Below, piece after piece: positions 55,855 to 64,000 of a stretch of DNA of 64,000 nt (positions within the stretch are counted from its first letter, which is position 1; each line of letters opens with the position of its first letter). Below the pieces are notes generated by a model, which was given only the letters and a program-made list of their open reading frames with translations, made no database searches and was not told the DNA's origin. The position numbers and the translations under genes were made by a program. Source of the stretch: Candidatus Zymogenaceae bacterium (GTDB lineage: Bacteria; Desulfobacterota; Zymogenia; Zymogenales; Zymogenaceae); contig JAFGAS010000086.1 of the NCBI GenBank assembly GCA_016933535.1, positions 62,001-126,000 of the forward strand, written 5' to 3'.

Positions 55855-56787
55855 CTATCGGCCCGATTCGATCCTTTCTTTCGGCCCTTCCTCCGGTATC
55901 GATGGTTCGCACGCCTTCTCTTCCCGCCATTGTTTTGCCCTGAACTCCGAGAAGATGATGCCCGCGAGGATCAAGGCCGCCCCGATGTAGCCGCGGCCCC
56001 TGAGCACCTCGCCGCCCCACCAGTACGCAAATACCGCCGCGAAGACCGGCTCCATCGTAAAGATGACCGCCGCCCTTGTGGGGGACGTGTACTGCTGGGC
56101 CCAGGTCTGGACGGTGAAGTTGAACGCGGTCGCGAAGATCGCCAGAAACACGATAGCGACAATCACGTATCCCGACAGCGCATGGGGCGCTTTGCCCACC
56201 GTAACCGCCGATACCCCCGCCCAGGCCGTCATCGCCACCATCTGGGCGATCGCCACGAGGTACACGTCATGCTTGACCGCGTACCACCCCGTTAGGATCA
56301 CGTGGAAGGCCACGCTTACCGAGCATGCGATAACCCAGACGTCTCCCCGGTTGATTGAAAAATCGTCTCCGACCGTCAGCAGGAAGAGCCCCGCCGCGCT
56401 GATTACCGCGCCGATCGTGGCTGTCGCCGCCGGCATTTTCCTAAAAAAAACCGCCAGGATGAACGGGACAAGGATCACGTGCAACCCGGTGATAAACCCG
56501 GCGTTGGAGGCCGACGTGTAAGTAAGACCGATCGTCTGAAGCACAAAGGCCGAGAAGAGGACGGAGCCGAGTATGAATCCGTCCCGGAAGGAGCGAAAGG
56601 TAAACCTTTTTAGCCGTCCGGCAAAGACGACCAGCAGGATCGCGGTGGCAAGCGCAAATCGCAGGAAAAGGAACCAATAGAGGTCAAGCTCCATAATGGC
56701 CGTCTTGACCATAATGAAAGACATTCCCCAGAAGAGGCAAATGAGGACGAGCATCAGGTCGGCGATGACGCCTTTTCTGGTCGCCAT
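55855..56787 (-). CDS. EamA/DMT-family membrane transporter
   Basis: The 310-residue membrane protein has ten hydrophobic segments and the two EamA halves. The first contains LMLVLICLFWGMSFIMVKTAIMELDLYWFLFLRFALA and the second ends TSPTRAAVIFTMEPVFAAVFAYWWGGEVLRGRGYIGAALILAGIIFSEF. EamA proteins export or exchange small metabolites such as amino acids or drug-like compounds; the substrate is unknown. Its start is about 96 bases downstream of ahcY on the same strand, beyond the ahcY terminator, so it is probably transcribed separately. Confidence 0.88.
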   Translation of the reverse strand: MATRKGVIADLMLVLICLFWGMSFIMVKTAIMELDLYWFLFLRFALATAILLVVFAGRLKRFTFRSFRDGFILGSVLFSAFVLQTIGLTYTSASNAGFITGLHVILVPFILAVFFRKMPAATATIGAVISAAGLFLLTVGDDFSINRGDVWVIACSVSVAFHVILTGWYAVKHDVYLVAIAQMVAMTAWAGVSAVTVGKAPHALSGYVIVAIVFLAIFATAFNFTVQTWAQQYTSPTRAAVIFTMEPVFAAVFAYWWGGEVLRGRGYIGAALILAGIIFSEFRAKQWREEKACEPSIPEEGPKERIESGR

Positions 56788-56810
56788 GGGAACCCTCGAG
56801 ATAATGGGTA

Positions 56811-56836
56811 AAAGAAAGGGGCATTTCTCATGCCCC
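56811..56836 (-). terminator. Rho-independent terminator of metK-ahcY
   Basis: On the minus strand the 7-bp stem GGGGCAT-GAGAA-ATGCCCC ends in TTTCTTTT, about 48 bases after the ahcY stop. The hairpin is GC-rich and the T-tract is interrupted once. Confidence 0.75.
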
Positions 56837-56883
56837 GTAGTCTATCGATCTTCTCGTACTGTAATAGCGCTTACGGCCGTCGA

Positions 56884-58209
<1,326 letters not shown>

Positions 58210-58286
58210 CTATCTTCCTTTCCGCCGCCTGCCGACAACCCGATTTTTCTTTTTTCGGGCATTGTTGGGCGATGGAAACGGACTCC

Positions 58287-59456
58287 CTACACTCCGGCCG
58301 CTTTCTTGAGCCGTTTGGCCATATCGGTTACTTCCCAGTTAAAGCCCTTCTCTTCCCTGCCGAAGTGGCCGTAGGCGGCCGTCCTCGTATATATCGGGTT
58401 GAGCAGGTCGAGCCGTTCAATTATGGCCGACGGGCGAAAATCAAACTCCTCTTGAATGATCCGGGCAATCTGATCCGGCGGAATGACGCTGGTCCCTCCG
58501 GTGTTAATCATAAGGGAAACCGGCTCGGCCTTCCCGATCGCATAGGCGACCTGAACCTCGCAACGTTCTGCAAGACCCGCTGCTACGACGTTTTTGGCAA
58601 CGTAGCGCGCCATGTAGGAACCGGAGCGGTCGACTTTTGAGGGATCTTTGCCCGAAAAACATCCGCCCCCGTGGCTCCCCTGGCCTCCGTAGGTATCCAC
58701 GATGATCTTGCGTCCGGTCACACCGCAGTCGCCCTGGGGGCCGCCGATAACAAAACGTCCGGTTTCGTTGACGTAGAATTTTGTCTTTTTATCGAGGAGG
58801 CTGTCCGGCATGACCGTCCTAATGACCTCCTCAATGATCGATTCCTTGAGCTTCTGGTACTTCACATCGGGATTATGCTGGGCGGCCACGACGACTGCGT
58901 CCACCCTCACGGGCTTGTTATTGACATACTGGACCGTCACCTGGGACTTTCCGTCGGGGCGAAGAAACGGCAGTATGCCCTTTTTCCGAACTTCGGCAAG
59001 TCTCCTGCATACCTTGTGGGCGAACATGATGCTCATCGGCATCAGCTCGGGAGTATCGTCACAGGCATATCCGAACATCAACCCTTGGTCACCGGCGCCC
59101 TGCTCTTTGTGGAGACCCTGGCCGGGGGTTACTCCCTGAGAAATATCGGGAGACTGTTTGTCGATGGAAGTCAACACGGCGCAGGTCTCCCAATCAAATC
59201 CCATCGTGGCGTCGGTATATCCTATGTCTTTTATGGTGTTACGGACAATCTGCGGCATATCCACCCAGGTGTCGGTGGTGATTTCCCCGGCTATGATGGC
59301 AAATCCGGTGGATACAAGGGTCTCGCACGCAACCCGCCCTTTTTTGTCTTCGGCGATTATCGCGTCGAGAATTGCATCGGAGATCTGATCGGCCACCTTG
59401 TCGGGATGGCCTTCGGTTACCGATTCCGATGTGAAGAGAAAGTCAGTCATTGACAT
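58287..59456 (-). CDS. metK: S-adenosylmethionine synthase
   Basis: The 389-residue enzyme makes SAM from methionine and ATP in the cytoplasm. The MetK motifs are [18 protein letters not shown] near the start, [19 protein letters not shown], the glycine-rich ATP loop [22 protein letters not shown] and the end [20 protein letters not shown] precedes the first ATG (59456) by 7 bases. It is the first gene of the metK-ahcY operon, served by the TTGACT/TATATA promoter just upstream. Its leader of about 70 bases shows no SAM-riboswitch core. Confidence 0.98.
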   Translation of the reverse strand: MSMTDFLFTSESVTEGHPDKVADQISDAILDAIIAEDKKGRVACETLVSTGFAIIAGEITTDTWVDMPQIVRNTIKDIGYTDATMGFDWETCAVLTSIDKQSPDISQGVTPGQGLHKEQGAGDQGLMFGYACDDTPELMPMSIMFAHKVCRRLAEVRKKGILPFLRPDGKSQVTVQYVNNKPVRVDAVVVAAQHNPDVKYQKLKESIIEEVIRTVMPDSLLDKKTKFYVNETGRFVIGGPQGDCGVTGRKIIVDTYGGQGSHGGGCFSGKDPSKVDRSGSYMARYVAKNVVAAGLAERCEVQVAYAIGKAEPVSLMINTGGTSVIPPDQIARIIQEEFDFRPSAIIERLDLLNPIYTRTAAYGHFGREEKGFNWEVTDMAKRLKKAAGV

Positions 59457-59532
59457 AATGGGTACCTCCAGTCTGCAATGGTTCCTGCTGTATGAGAAAT
59501 TTGATACGTTCTATTTTAATTTTAACCTTTTA

Positions 59533-59561
59533 TATATATCTTCACATCAGGAAAAAGTCAA
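59533..59561 (-). promoter_or_regulatory. Consensus sigma-70 promoter of metK-ahcY
   Basis: On the minus strand TTGACT (59561-59556), a 17-base spacer and TATATA (59538-59533) lie about 77 bases before metK. Both hexamers are close to consensus. Confidence 0.85.
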
Positions 59562-59585
59562 GTGAAATTAGGCACGTCGCAAAGA

Positions 59586-61361
59586 CTAGTGCGTGATGTT
59601 ATTGTTTGAGAAGATAGTGGGAAATCTATCTCTCAATTCGAGGAATACATATCGGTCTATTTCCCTGGCAGTGGCGAATGTGAGGATCTCGTCTGTAATC
59701 GTCCTGCAGTCTTTATACGAGATTTCTCTGAGAATCTTCTTTACTCTGAGGATCGACATGGCATTCATCGACAGTTCGTCCAATCCGATTCCCACCAGTA
59801 TCGGAAGATAGAGTGGCTCGCCCGCCATTTCTCCGCACATGCCAACCTTTATGCCCCGTTCATGAGCCGCATGTACCACCCCCCCGATCATTCGGAGCAC
59901 CGCCGGATGAAGCGGCTCGTAGAGATAGTTCACGTGTTCATTAACGCGGTCTATGGCCAGGGAATACTGGATCAGGTCGTTGGTGCCAATGGAAAAAAAA
60001 TCGACCTCTTTTGCCAGCAGGTCTGCGATAATCATCGCCGACGGGACTTCCATCATAGTTCCGATCTCGATATTCTCGTCAAACGGAACGCCCCGACCGA
60101 TCAGGTCATCTTTGGCCTCTTCGAGAATCATCTTGGTCAGACGTATCTCCTCTATACCGGAAATCATCGGGAACATTATCTTAACCGGCCCGTATGCGCT
60201 CGCACGCAGTATCGCCCGAAGCTGATCCTTGAAGATATCTACTTCCTTGAGGCAAAACCGTATGGCCCTCAGTCCCATCGCCGGGTTCATTTCCTGTGCG
60301 AGGTCTATCGGGGAGAGAAAACGGTCTCCGCCGAGGTCAAACGTCCTGATTATAGTGACCTTCGGCTTCATGTTTTCCACGACATATTTGTATACCTCGA
60401 AGTGTTCATCCTCCGTCGGGAGACTCTTTCGATTGAGATAAATGAATTCCGTTCTATACAGACCGATACCTTCCGCCCCGTGCTCCTTGATGGACTTTAT
60501 TTCATGGGGCATCTCGATATTGGCCATAAGTGACATCCGGTAGCCGTCGGTAGTAACGGCAGCAAGCTCGGTTATGGAAAGCAGTTCACGTTCTTCATCC
60601 TGGTATCGCTTGAGCAGTTCCTCGTATTCAATGCGCACCTCGGACGAGGGATTGATGATAACCTGTCCCGTGGTTCCGTTGACGATGATACAGTCTCCGT
60701 TCTTTACCATGGCACTGACCGTCTCCAGACCCACCACCGACGGTATTTCTAGGGAACGCGCCATAATAGCGGTATGCGAGGTCCGCCCGCCTATATCGGT
60801 GACAAACCCCTTGATGACTTTGCGGTCTATCTGAGCCGTATCGGCTGGCGACAGGTCGTGGGCCACTACGATCACATCCTCGGTGATACCCGTGATGCTC
60901 TCCTGACGCTTTCCAACAAGGTTCCTCATGATTCTCTCGACCACGTAGTCTACATCGGCCATACGTTCGGAGAGATATTCGTCGTCGAGCTCCTTAAAGA
61001 ACTGGCTTATTTTTTCGTGTTGAATCTTAAGCGCCCACTCGGCGTTAACCTGATCGTCCCGGATGATTTTTTCCGTATCGTCGACAATCATTCGGTCTTG
61101 CAGAATGAGGAAGTGGGCATCAATTATATGCTTGAATTCGTCGAAATGATCGCCGCGAATTTTATCGGAGACTTCCGTCAATTGCTTCTTTGAGTGCTCG
61201 ATGGCCCGCCTGAATCGCTTGATCTCGGGAGTTATGCCGCTTTTACCGACGCTATTCAGGCTGTAGGTGACCTTTGCCCGATCGATGAGATATACCTTGC
61301 CGATCACGATGCCGGACGATACCCCGATTCCCGTAAGACGTGTCTCTTCTTTAGGAGACAT
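59586..61361 (-). CDS. ptsI: Phosphoenolpyruvate--protein phosphotransferase (PTS enzyme I)
   Basis: The 591-residue enzyme I takes phosphate from PEP and passes it to HPr. The active His is in GGRTSHTAIMARSLEIPSVVG (about residue 197). The PEP-binding region has GIGLYRTEFIYLNR and, near the end, VDFFSIGTNDLIQYSLAIDRVNEHVNYLYEPLHPAVL with GMCGEMAGEP. There is no GAF domain, so this is EI, not the nitrogen-PTS EINtr. It follows HPr without a gap and ends the EIIA-B-C-D-HPr-EI operon. All catalytic residues are kept. Confidence 0.96.
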   Translation of the reverse strand: MSPKEETRLTGIGVSSGIVIGKVYLIDRAKVTYSLNSVGKSGITPEIKRFRRAIEHSKKQLTEVSDKIRGDHFDEFKHIIDAHFLILQDRMIVDDTEKIIRDDQVNAEWALKIQHEKISQFFKELDDEYLSERMADVDYVVERIMRNLVGKRQESITGITEDVIVVAHDLSPADTAQIDRKVIKGFVTDIGGRTSHTAIMARSLEIPSVVGLETVSAMVKNGDCIIVNGTTGQVIINPSSEVRIEYEELLKRYQDEERELLSITELAAVTTDGYRMSLMANIEMPHEIKSIKEHGAEGIGLYRTEFIYLNRKSLPTEDEHFEVYKYVVENMKPKVTIIRTFDLGGDRFLSPIDLAQEMNPAMGLRAIRFCLKEVDIFKDQLRAILRASAYGPVKIMFPMISGIEEIRLTKMILEEAKDDLIGRGVPFDENIEIGTMMEVPSAMIIADLLAKEVDFFSIGTNDLIQYSLAIDRVNEHVNYLYEPLHPAVLRMIGGVVHAAHERGIKVGMCGEMAGEPLYLPILVGIGLDELSMNAMSILRVKKILREISYKDCRTITDEILTFATAREIDRYVFLELRDRFPTIFSNNNITH

Positions 61362-61628
61362 CTATTCTTCTCCAAACTTGCTACTAATCAATTTACCCAA
61401 TTCCGTCACCGCCTTTCTGGCGTCCGGTCCCTGCGCCGTCACCGTAATGGCGCTTCCCTGGGTTGCCCCGAGCATAAGAATACCCATGATACTCTTGCCG
61501 TTGACTTCCACTCCGTCCTTGATGACCGTAACCTGTGACTGAAAAGAACTTGCCGCTTTTATGAAGAGGACGGCGGCCCGGGCGTGCAACCCGAGTTTAT
61601 TGACGATCTGAAACTCCTCCGAATACAT
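61362..61628 (-). CDS. ptsH: Phosphocarrier protein HPr
   Basis: The 88-residue protein has the HPr active-site His in KLGLHARAAV and a serine site in NGKSIMGILMLGA. Counted from ATG 61628 these fall on residues 15 and 46 as in classical HPr, which favours this start. An in-frame ATG at 61670 adds 14 residues and cannot be excluded; neither has a strong ribosome-binding site. His15 is phosphorylated by EI; Ser46 would be the target of an HPr kinase. It lies between EIID and EI in the PTS operon. Confidence 0.92.
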   Translation of the reverse strand: MYSEEFQIVNKLGLHARAAVLFIKAASSFQSQVTVIKDGVEVNGKSIMGILMLGATQGSAITVTAQGPDARKAVTELGKLISSKFGEE

Positions 61629-61697
61629 AGTAAGGGAATTCCCATTTAGTTTAGAATCTAATTCTTGCATGTCTGCAACTAATCTTAATCCATGTAA

Positions 61698-62435
61698 CTA
61701 CGACAACCAGCATATCAGCAGGACTATAAGTGAAAAAGCATATATCTGGGTGAGTATACCCACTCCCTTTTTTATCAGCAGCCCGACAATAAATATCGTT
61801 ACAACAGGCACTACTCTCAGCCATGCGGACTCTCCCGAAACCATCGGCAACGGTAAGAAGAAGGCAAGGCTGGCCGCCAGGAGGCCCAACAGGACGATGG
61901 TAATTCTTTTTAAACGGATCGAGAGATTGGGGATCTCCATACGTTTGACATATCTCATCAAATCCATTCTTCCCCGAATACCGTGCATGAATCCCATACC
62001 GCGTACCCAGAGGTGAACGGTATTATAGAGCACGAGAAATATCACGGGCGAAAGCACGCTACCCCAAACGGCCGCTATAATGGCCGTAATCGAGAAAAGG
62101 GGCTTGAATGTCGACCAGAAAAGGGAGTCTCCGAGGGCCGCAAACGGATTGGAGAGCGTATCCTTTATCTCCCTGATCTCATTTCCGGCCTCCGCGCCCC
62201 GCTGCAGCTGGGCGGATGCCGCCGCCCCGATAATTGCCGACGCAAAATAGGGATGGCTGTTGAAGTAGGTGAGATGATCGGTCAGAAGTCCTATACGCTC
62301 CTTCTTGGTGCGGCTCACCGCTTCTATAACGGGTGCCATCCCAAAGGCAAATCCGATGTTCTGCATTCCTTCAAAATTCCAGCAGCCCTGGATGAGAAAG
62401 CTTCTCATAAAGACCCTGGCAAGAAGTGATCTCAT
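61698..62435 (-). CDS. PTS mannose-family permease subunit EIID
   Basis: The 245-residue membrane protein begins MRSLLARVFMRSFLIQGCWNFEGMQNIGFAFGMAPVIEAV, the typical EIID start. It then has HLTYFNSHPYFASAIIGAA and FAALGDSLFWSTFKPLFSI. With EIIC it forms the sugar channel of the mannose (AgaD/ManZ) family. The start at 62435 overlaps the EIIC stop by 4 bases; the long in-frame extension upstream is out-of-frame EIIC sequence. Hydrophobic helices dominate the second half. Sugar specificity cannot be read from sequence. Confidence 0.92.
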   Translation of the reverse strand: MRSLLARVFMRSFLIQGCWNFEGMQNIGFAFGMAPVIEAVSRTKKERIGLLTDHLTYFNSHPYFASAIIGAAASAQLQRGAEAGNEIREIKDTLSNPFAALGDSLFWSTFKPLFSITAIIAAVWGSVLSPVIFLVLYNTVHLWVRGMGFMHGIRGRMDLMRYVKRMEIPNLSIRLKRITIVLLGLLAASLAFFLPLPMVSGESAWLRVVPVVTIFIVGLLIKKGVGILTQIYAFSLIVLLICWLS

Positions 62436-63142
62436 CGGATTCCTCCCGATAAAGAGATCATCAGGACAAAGGTCAAGAGATAGGTAATTCCGAATGTGAG
62501 AAAACCTTTTTGTCTGCCGAGCACCGCCCCACATCCGAAAAACGGCAGCGACCAGAAGATCCAGATAAGGGCGGTCAGGACGGTTCGGGGCAGGCGCGGA
62601 TACAATAGGTACGTCGCGGCAAGGGCACAGAGGACGCCGATGCCGGTAAACAGCGTAAAGAGTATAAAGAAAGACGCGAGTCCGGCTGAATTTTGCCGCT
62701 GGACTCCCCGGATTTCTCCATTCTTTGCGGCCGCTTTTGCCCGGGTCAGAAAGATGCCGTTTATCTTCCTGGCTCCCGAGTCGAGCACCCTGCCAACCTC
62801 CGACAGTGGAAGTGAGACGAGTACCGCCAGTCCCAGCAGCGAGGCGTCCATCGTCCCCAGGAGCCTTCCGGTTATAATGCCTGCCGCCGGTGCCGCAACG
62901 GCCACGATCGTATCGTCGGGGGGCAGCGCCGTACCCAGCGGCTGAGTCCCGAGCCACAGGAGTTCCAACACCATTCCGATTATGAGGCCGGTTTTCACAT
63001 CGCCCAGTATCAAACCCGTTACGGTAGATGAGATAAGCGGCCGCGAAACGAGAAACTGGAGGGCGGCGGTTCTGTCGAGGTGCAGCAGCCCACCGACGAC
63101 CGATAGTATCACCACCGTCCAGGCAAGGTTTCCCATATCCAT
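62432..63142 (-). CDS. PTS mannose-family permease subunit EIIC
   Basis: The 236-residue membrane protein has seven or so hydrophobic helices. The EIIC signatures are RPLISSTVTGLILGDVKTGLIIGMVLELLWLGTQPLGTALPPDDTIVAVAAPAAG (about 34-90). The C-terminal domain contains WIFWSLPFFGCGAVLG. Together with EIID it takes sugar across the membrane while EIIB phosphorylates it. It starts with ATG sharing its A with the TAA stop of EIIB, and ends in a 4-base overlap with EIID. Translation of the operon looks tightly coupled. Confidence 0.93.
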   Translation of the reverse strand: MDMGNLAWTVVILSVVGGLLHLDRTAALQFLVSRPLISSTVTGLILGDVKTGLIIGMVLELLWLGTQPLGTALPPDDTIVAVAAPAAGIITGRLLGTMDASLLGLAVLVSLPLSEVGRVLDSGARKINGIFLTRAKAAAKNGEIRGVQRQNSAGLASFFILFTLFTGIGVLCALAATYLLYPRLPRTVLTALIWIFWSLPFFGCGAVLGRQKGFLTFGITYLLTFVLMISLSGGIR

Positions 63143-63633
63143 TATCCGTACCGCACCTTCTTGAAGATGTTCTTCAGCTCTAATCTTCGCTCCCCGGGTA
63201 CTGAGCGGGTATCGATGGATACTCCTTTATTTGAAAGCTCTTCAATCTCCGTGGTATCGTCAAGGCCCACACAGAGATTCGAGCTTACCTGGACCTTTCC
63301 CTCGCAAAAGTGCATATTACCGAGATTGAGAGAATCGTATCTAAAACCGTTATCAAAAGCGCTCTTGGCATCCCGGATCGAGGAAAACAGAACGATAAGT
63401 CTCTTTGTTGGGAACCCTCCGTTCTTGTATTTTATGGCGGCTTCCTTTATAGAACTGAAGTCGATCTCGATACTGCTCGGGACGGCCATTTCCATCACGG
63501 ATCGCTTGAGGAGATTCTTCTGGACCTCGTTGTCAACCACCATCAGGGCCTCGGCTTTGGTATAGGGGATCCATGCCTCGAGGATCTGACCATGGACGAG
63601 GCGGCTGTCAACCCGGACGAGGACGATGCACAT
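63142..63633 (-). CDS. PTS mannose-family subunit EIIB
   Basis: The 163-residue cytoplasmic protein has the EIIB active-site His in VRVDSRLVHGQILEAW (residue 15). It also has the family core EALMVVDNEVQKNLLKRSVMEMAVP and RLIVLFSSIRDAKSAFDNGF. It receives phosphate from EIIA and gives it to the incoming sugar. The next codon run overlaps the EIIC start by one base. It follows EIIA by 2 bases. All residues of the loop are in place. Confidence 0.94.
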   Translation of the reverse strand: MCIVLVRVDSRLVHGQILEAWIPYTKAEALMVVDNEVQKNLLKRSVMEMAVPSSIEIDFSSIKEAAIKYKNGGFPTKRLIVLFSSIRDAKSAFDNGFRYDSLNLGNMHFCEGKVQVSSNLCVGLDDTTEIEELSNKGVSIDTRSVPGERRLELKNIFKKVRYG

Positions 63634-63635
63634 GA

Positions 63636-64000
63636 TTACCCCTTTTTACTGAGAAACTCGGTGGCGACATTTATATTATTCCTTCCGGACTCCTTGGCCT
63701 TGATCGCCAGTTCCTTGAGGGGCGTCTCGCCCCGTTGCGCCGTTACCTTGATGAGCATCGGAAGATTCGCCCCTGATACCACTTCTACCTGCGGACTCAG
63801 GAATGTCAGCGCAAGGTTCGAGGGAGTGCCTCCAAACATATCGGTTAGAATAATGACACCGTTACCGCTGTTGACCTCCTTCACGGCGCTCTGGATCTCT
63901 TTTCGGAGGATCTCCACGTCTTTTTTCGGATCCAGCGAAAGCGCTCGGGACGCCGGAATCTTTCCGACAATGAGCTCGGCGGTTTTGAGGAGCTCGGAGG
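63636..64000 (-). CDS. PTS mannose-family subunit EIIA, N-terminus outside the window
   Basis: The frame runs from the right edge to the stop at 63636 and gives 121 visible residues. They include a helix with LLKTAELIVGKIPASRALSL, then GNGVIILTDMFGGTPSNLALTFL, the conserved second half of EIIA-Man. The phosphorylated His of the N-terminal strand lies beyond the window, so activity cannot be judged. It is the first visible gene of the operon that continues with EIIB, EIIC, EIID, HPr and EI. Genes for HPr kinase and RapZ often lie just upstream in this group. Confidence 0.9.
   Translation of the reverse strand, partial: SELLKTAELIVGKIPASRALSLDPKKDVEILRKEIQSAVKEVNSGNGVIILTDMFGGTPSNLALTFLSPQVEVVSGANLPMLIKVTAQRGETPLKELAIKAKESGRNNINVATEFLSKKG

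Noticed and set aside
59457..59532. SAM riboswitch in the metK leader
   Set aside because: The leader is too short and AT-rich and shows no aptamer-like junction.
62436..62957. 174-residue N-terminal extension of the EIID frame
   Set aside because: It lies out of frame over EIIC, is Arg/Gly-rich, and the conserved EIID start is at 62435.

Overview
The window is chromosomal DNA of a Gram-negative (diderm) bacterium, most likely a deltaproteobacterium/Desulfobacterota relative. This is an inference from gene content. The outer-membrane genes lptE, ydbL and ydbH show a diderm envelope. A mannose-family PTS with co-encoded HPr and EI, a MetF protein carrying a MetV-like cysteine cluster, an AmmeMemoRadiSam set and a protein resembling DUF6178 fit an anaerobic or facultative deltaproteobacterial lineage. 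No rRNA, tRNA, CRISPR array, IS element or phage gene was recognised.

Layout. 1-2.9 kb is the end of a surface-glycan cluster: a truncated methyltransferase, a frameshifted CatB-like acetyltransferase, a second methyltransferase and a family 2 glycosyltransferase. 2.9-3.55 kb is gene-poor. 3.5-8.6 kb carries a Na+/Ca2+ antiporter, a membrane metallophosphoesterase, a VIT/VWA surface protein with a strong terminator, and a MarR regulator. 8.7-14.5 kb holds inositol monophosphatase with a membrane cytochrome c, then a minus-strand operon of nucleotidyltransferase, NahK-like sugar kinase, exported phosphatase-like protein lacking its catalytic cysteine, and an AMACR-like CoA transferase. 14.5-18.6 kb has TauE/SafE, a lipoprotein, an SH3 protein and a GPH symporter. 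19-34 kb is rich in plus-strand genes: cysS, an enoyl-CoA hydratase-family gene, uvrB, uvrC, an acyl-CoA ligase and comEC. They are interrupted by a minus-strand redox pair (retinol-saturase/carotenoid-isomerase-like flavoprotein plus flavin/2Fe-2S reductase) and a FecR-domain protein. 34-42 kb holds MetF-MetV, ogt, murJ, rpsT and the conserved leuS-lptE-holA group. 42.5-51.7 kb holds a fused transporter/spermidine-synthase-like protein, the AmmeMemoRadiSam genes, an AT-rich membrane-protein gene, an FmdB-type zinc ribbon and ydbL/ydbH. 51.8-56.8 kb holds a small lipoprotein behind a perfect CRP-type site, a large protein of unknown function, a second GPH symporter and an EamA transporter. 56.9-64 kb holds metK-ahcY and a man-type PTS operon (EIIA-EIIB-EIIC-EIID-HPr-EI) running off the right edge.

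How the genes work together. MetF-MetV, MetK and AhcY cover part of the one-carbon/methionine cycle. The NahK-like kinase and nucleotidyltransferase look like a two-step salvage route from free sugar to NDP-sugar. The PTS module is complete for EI, HPr and EIIABCD, and HPr keeps both the His15 and Ser46 positions. YdbH/YdbL, LptE and MurJ serve the envelope. The most unusual item is an AmmeMemoRadiSam set in which both encoded proteins carry export signals, one of them a Tat-type signal on the radical SAM enzyme.
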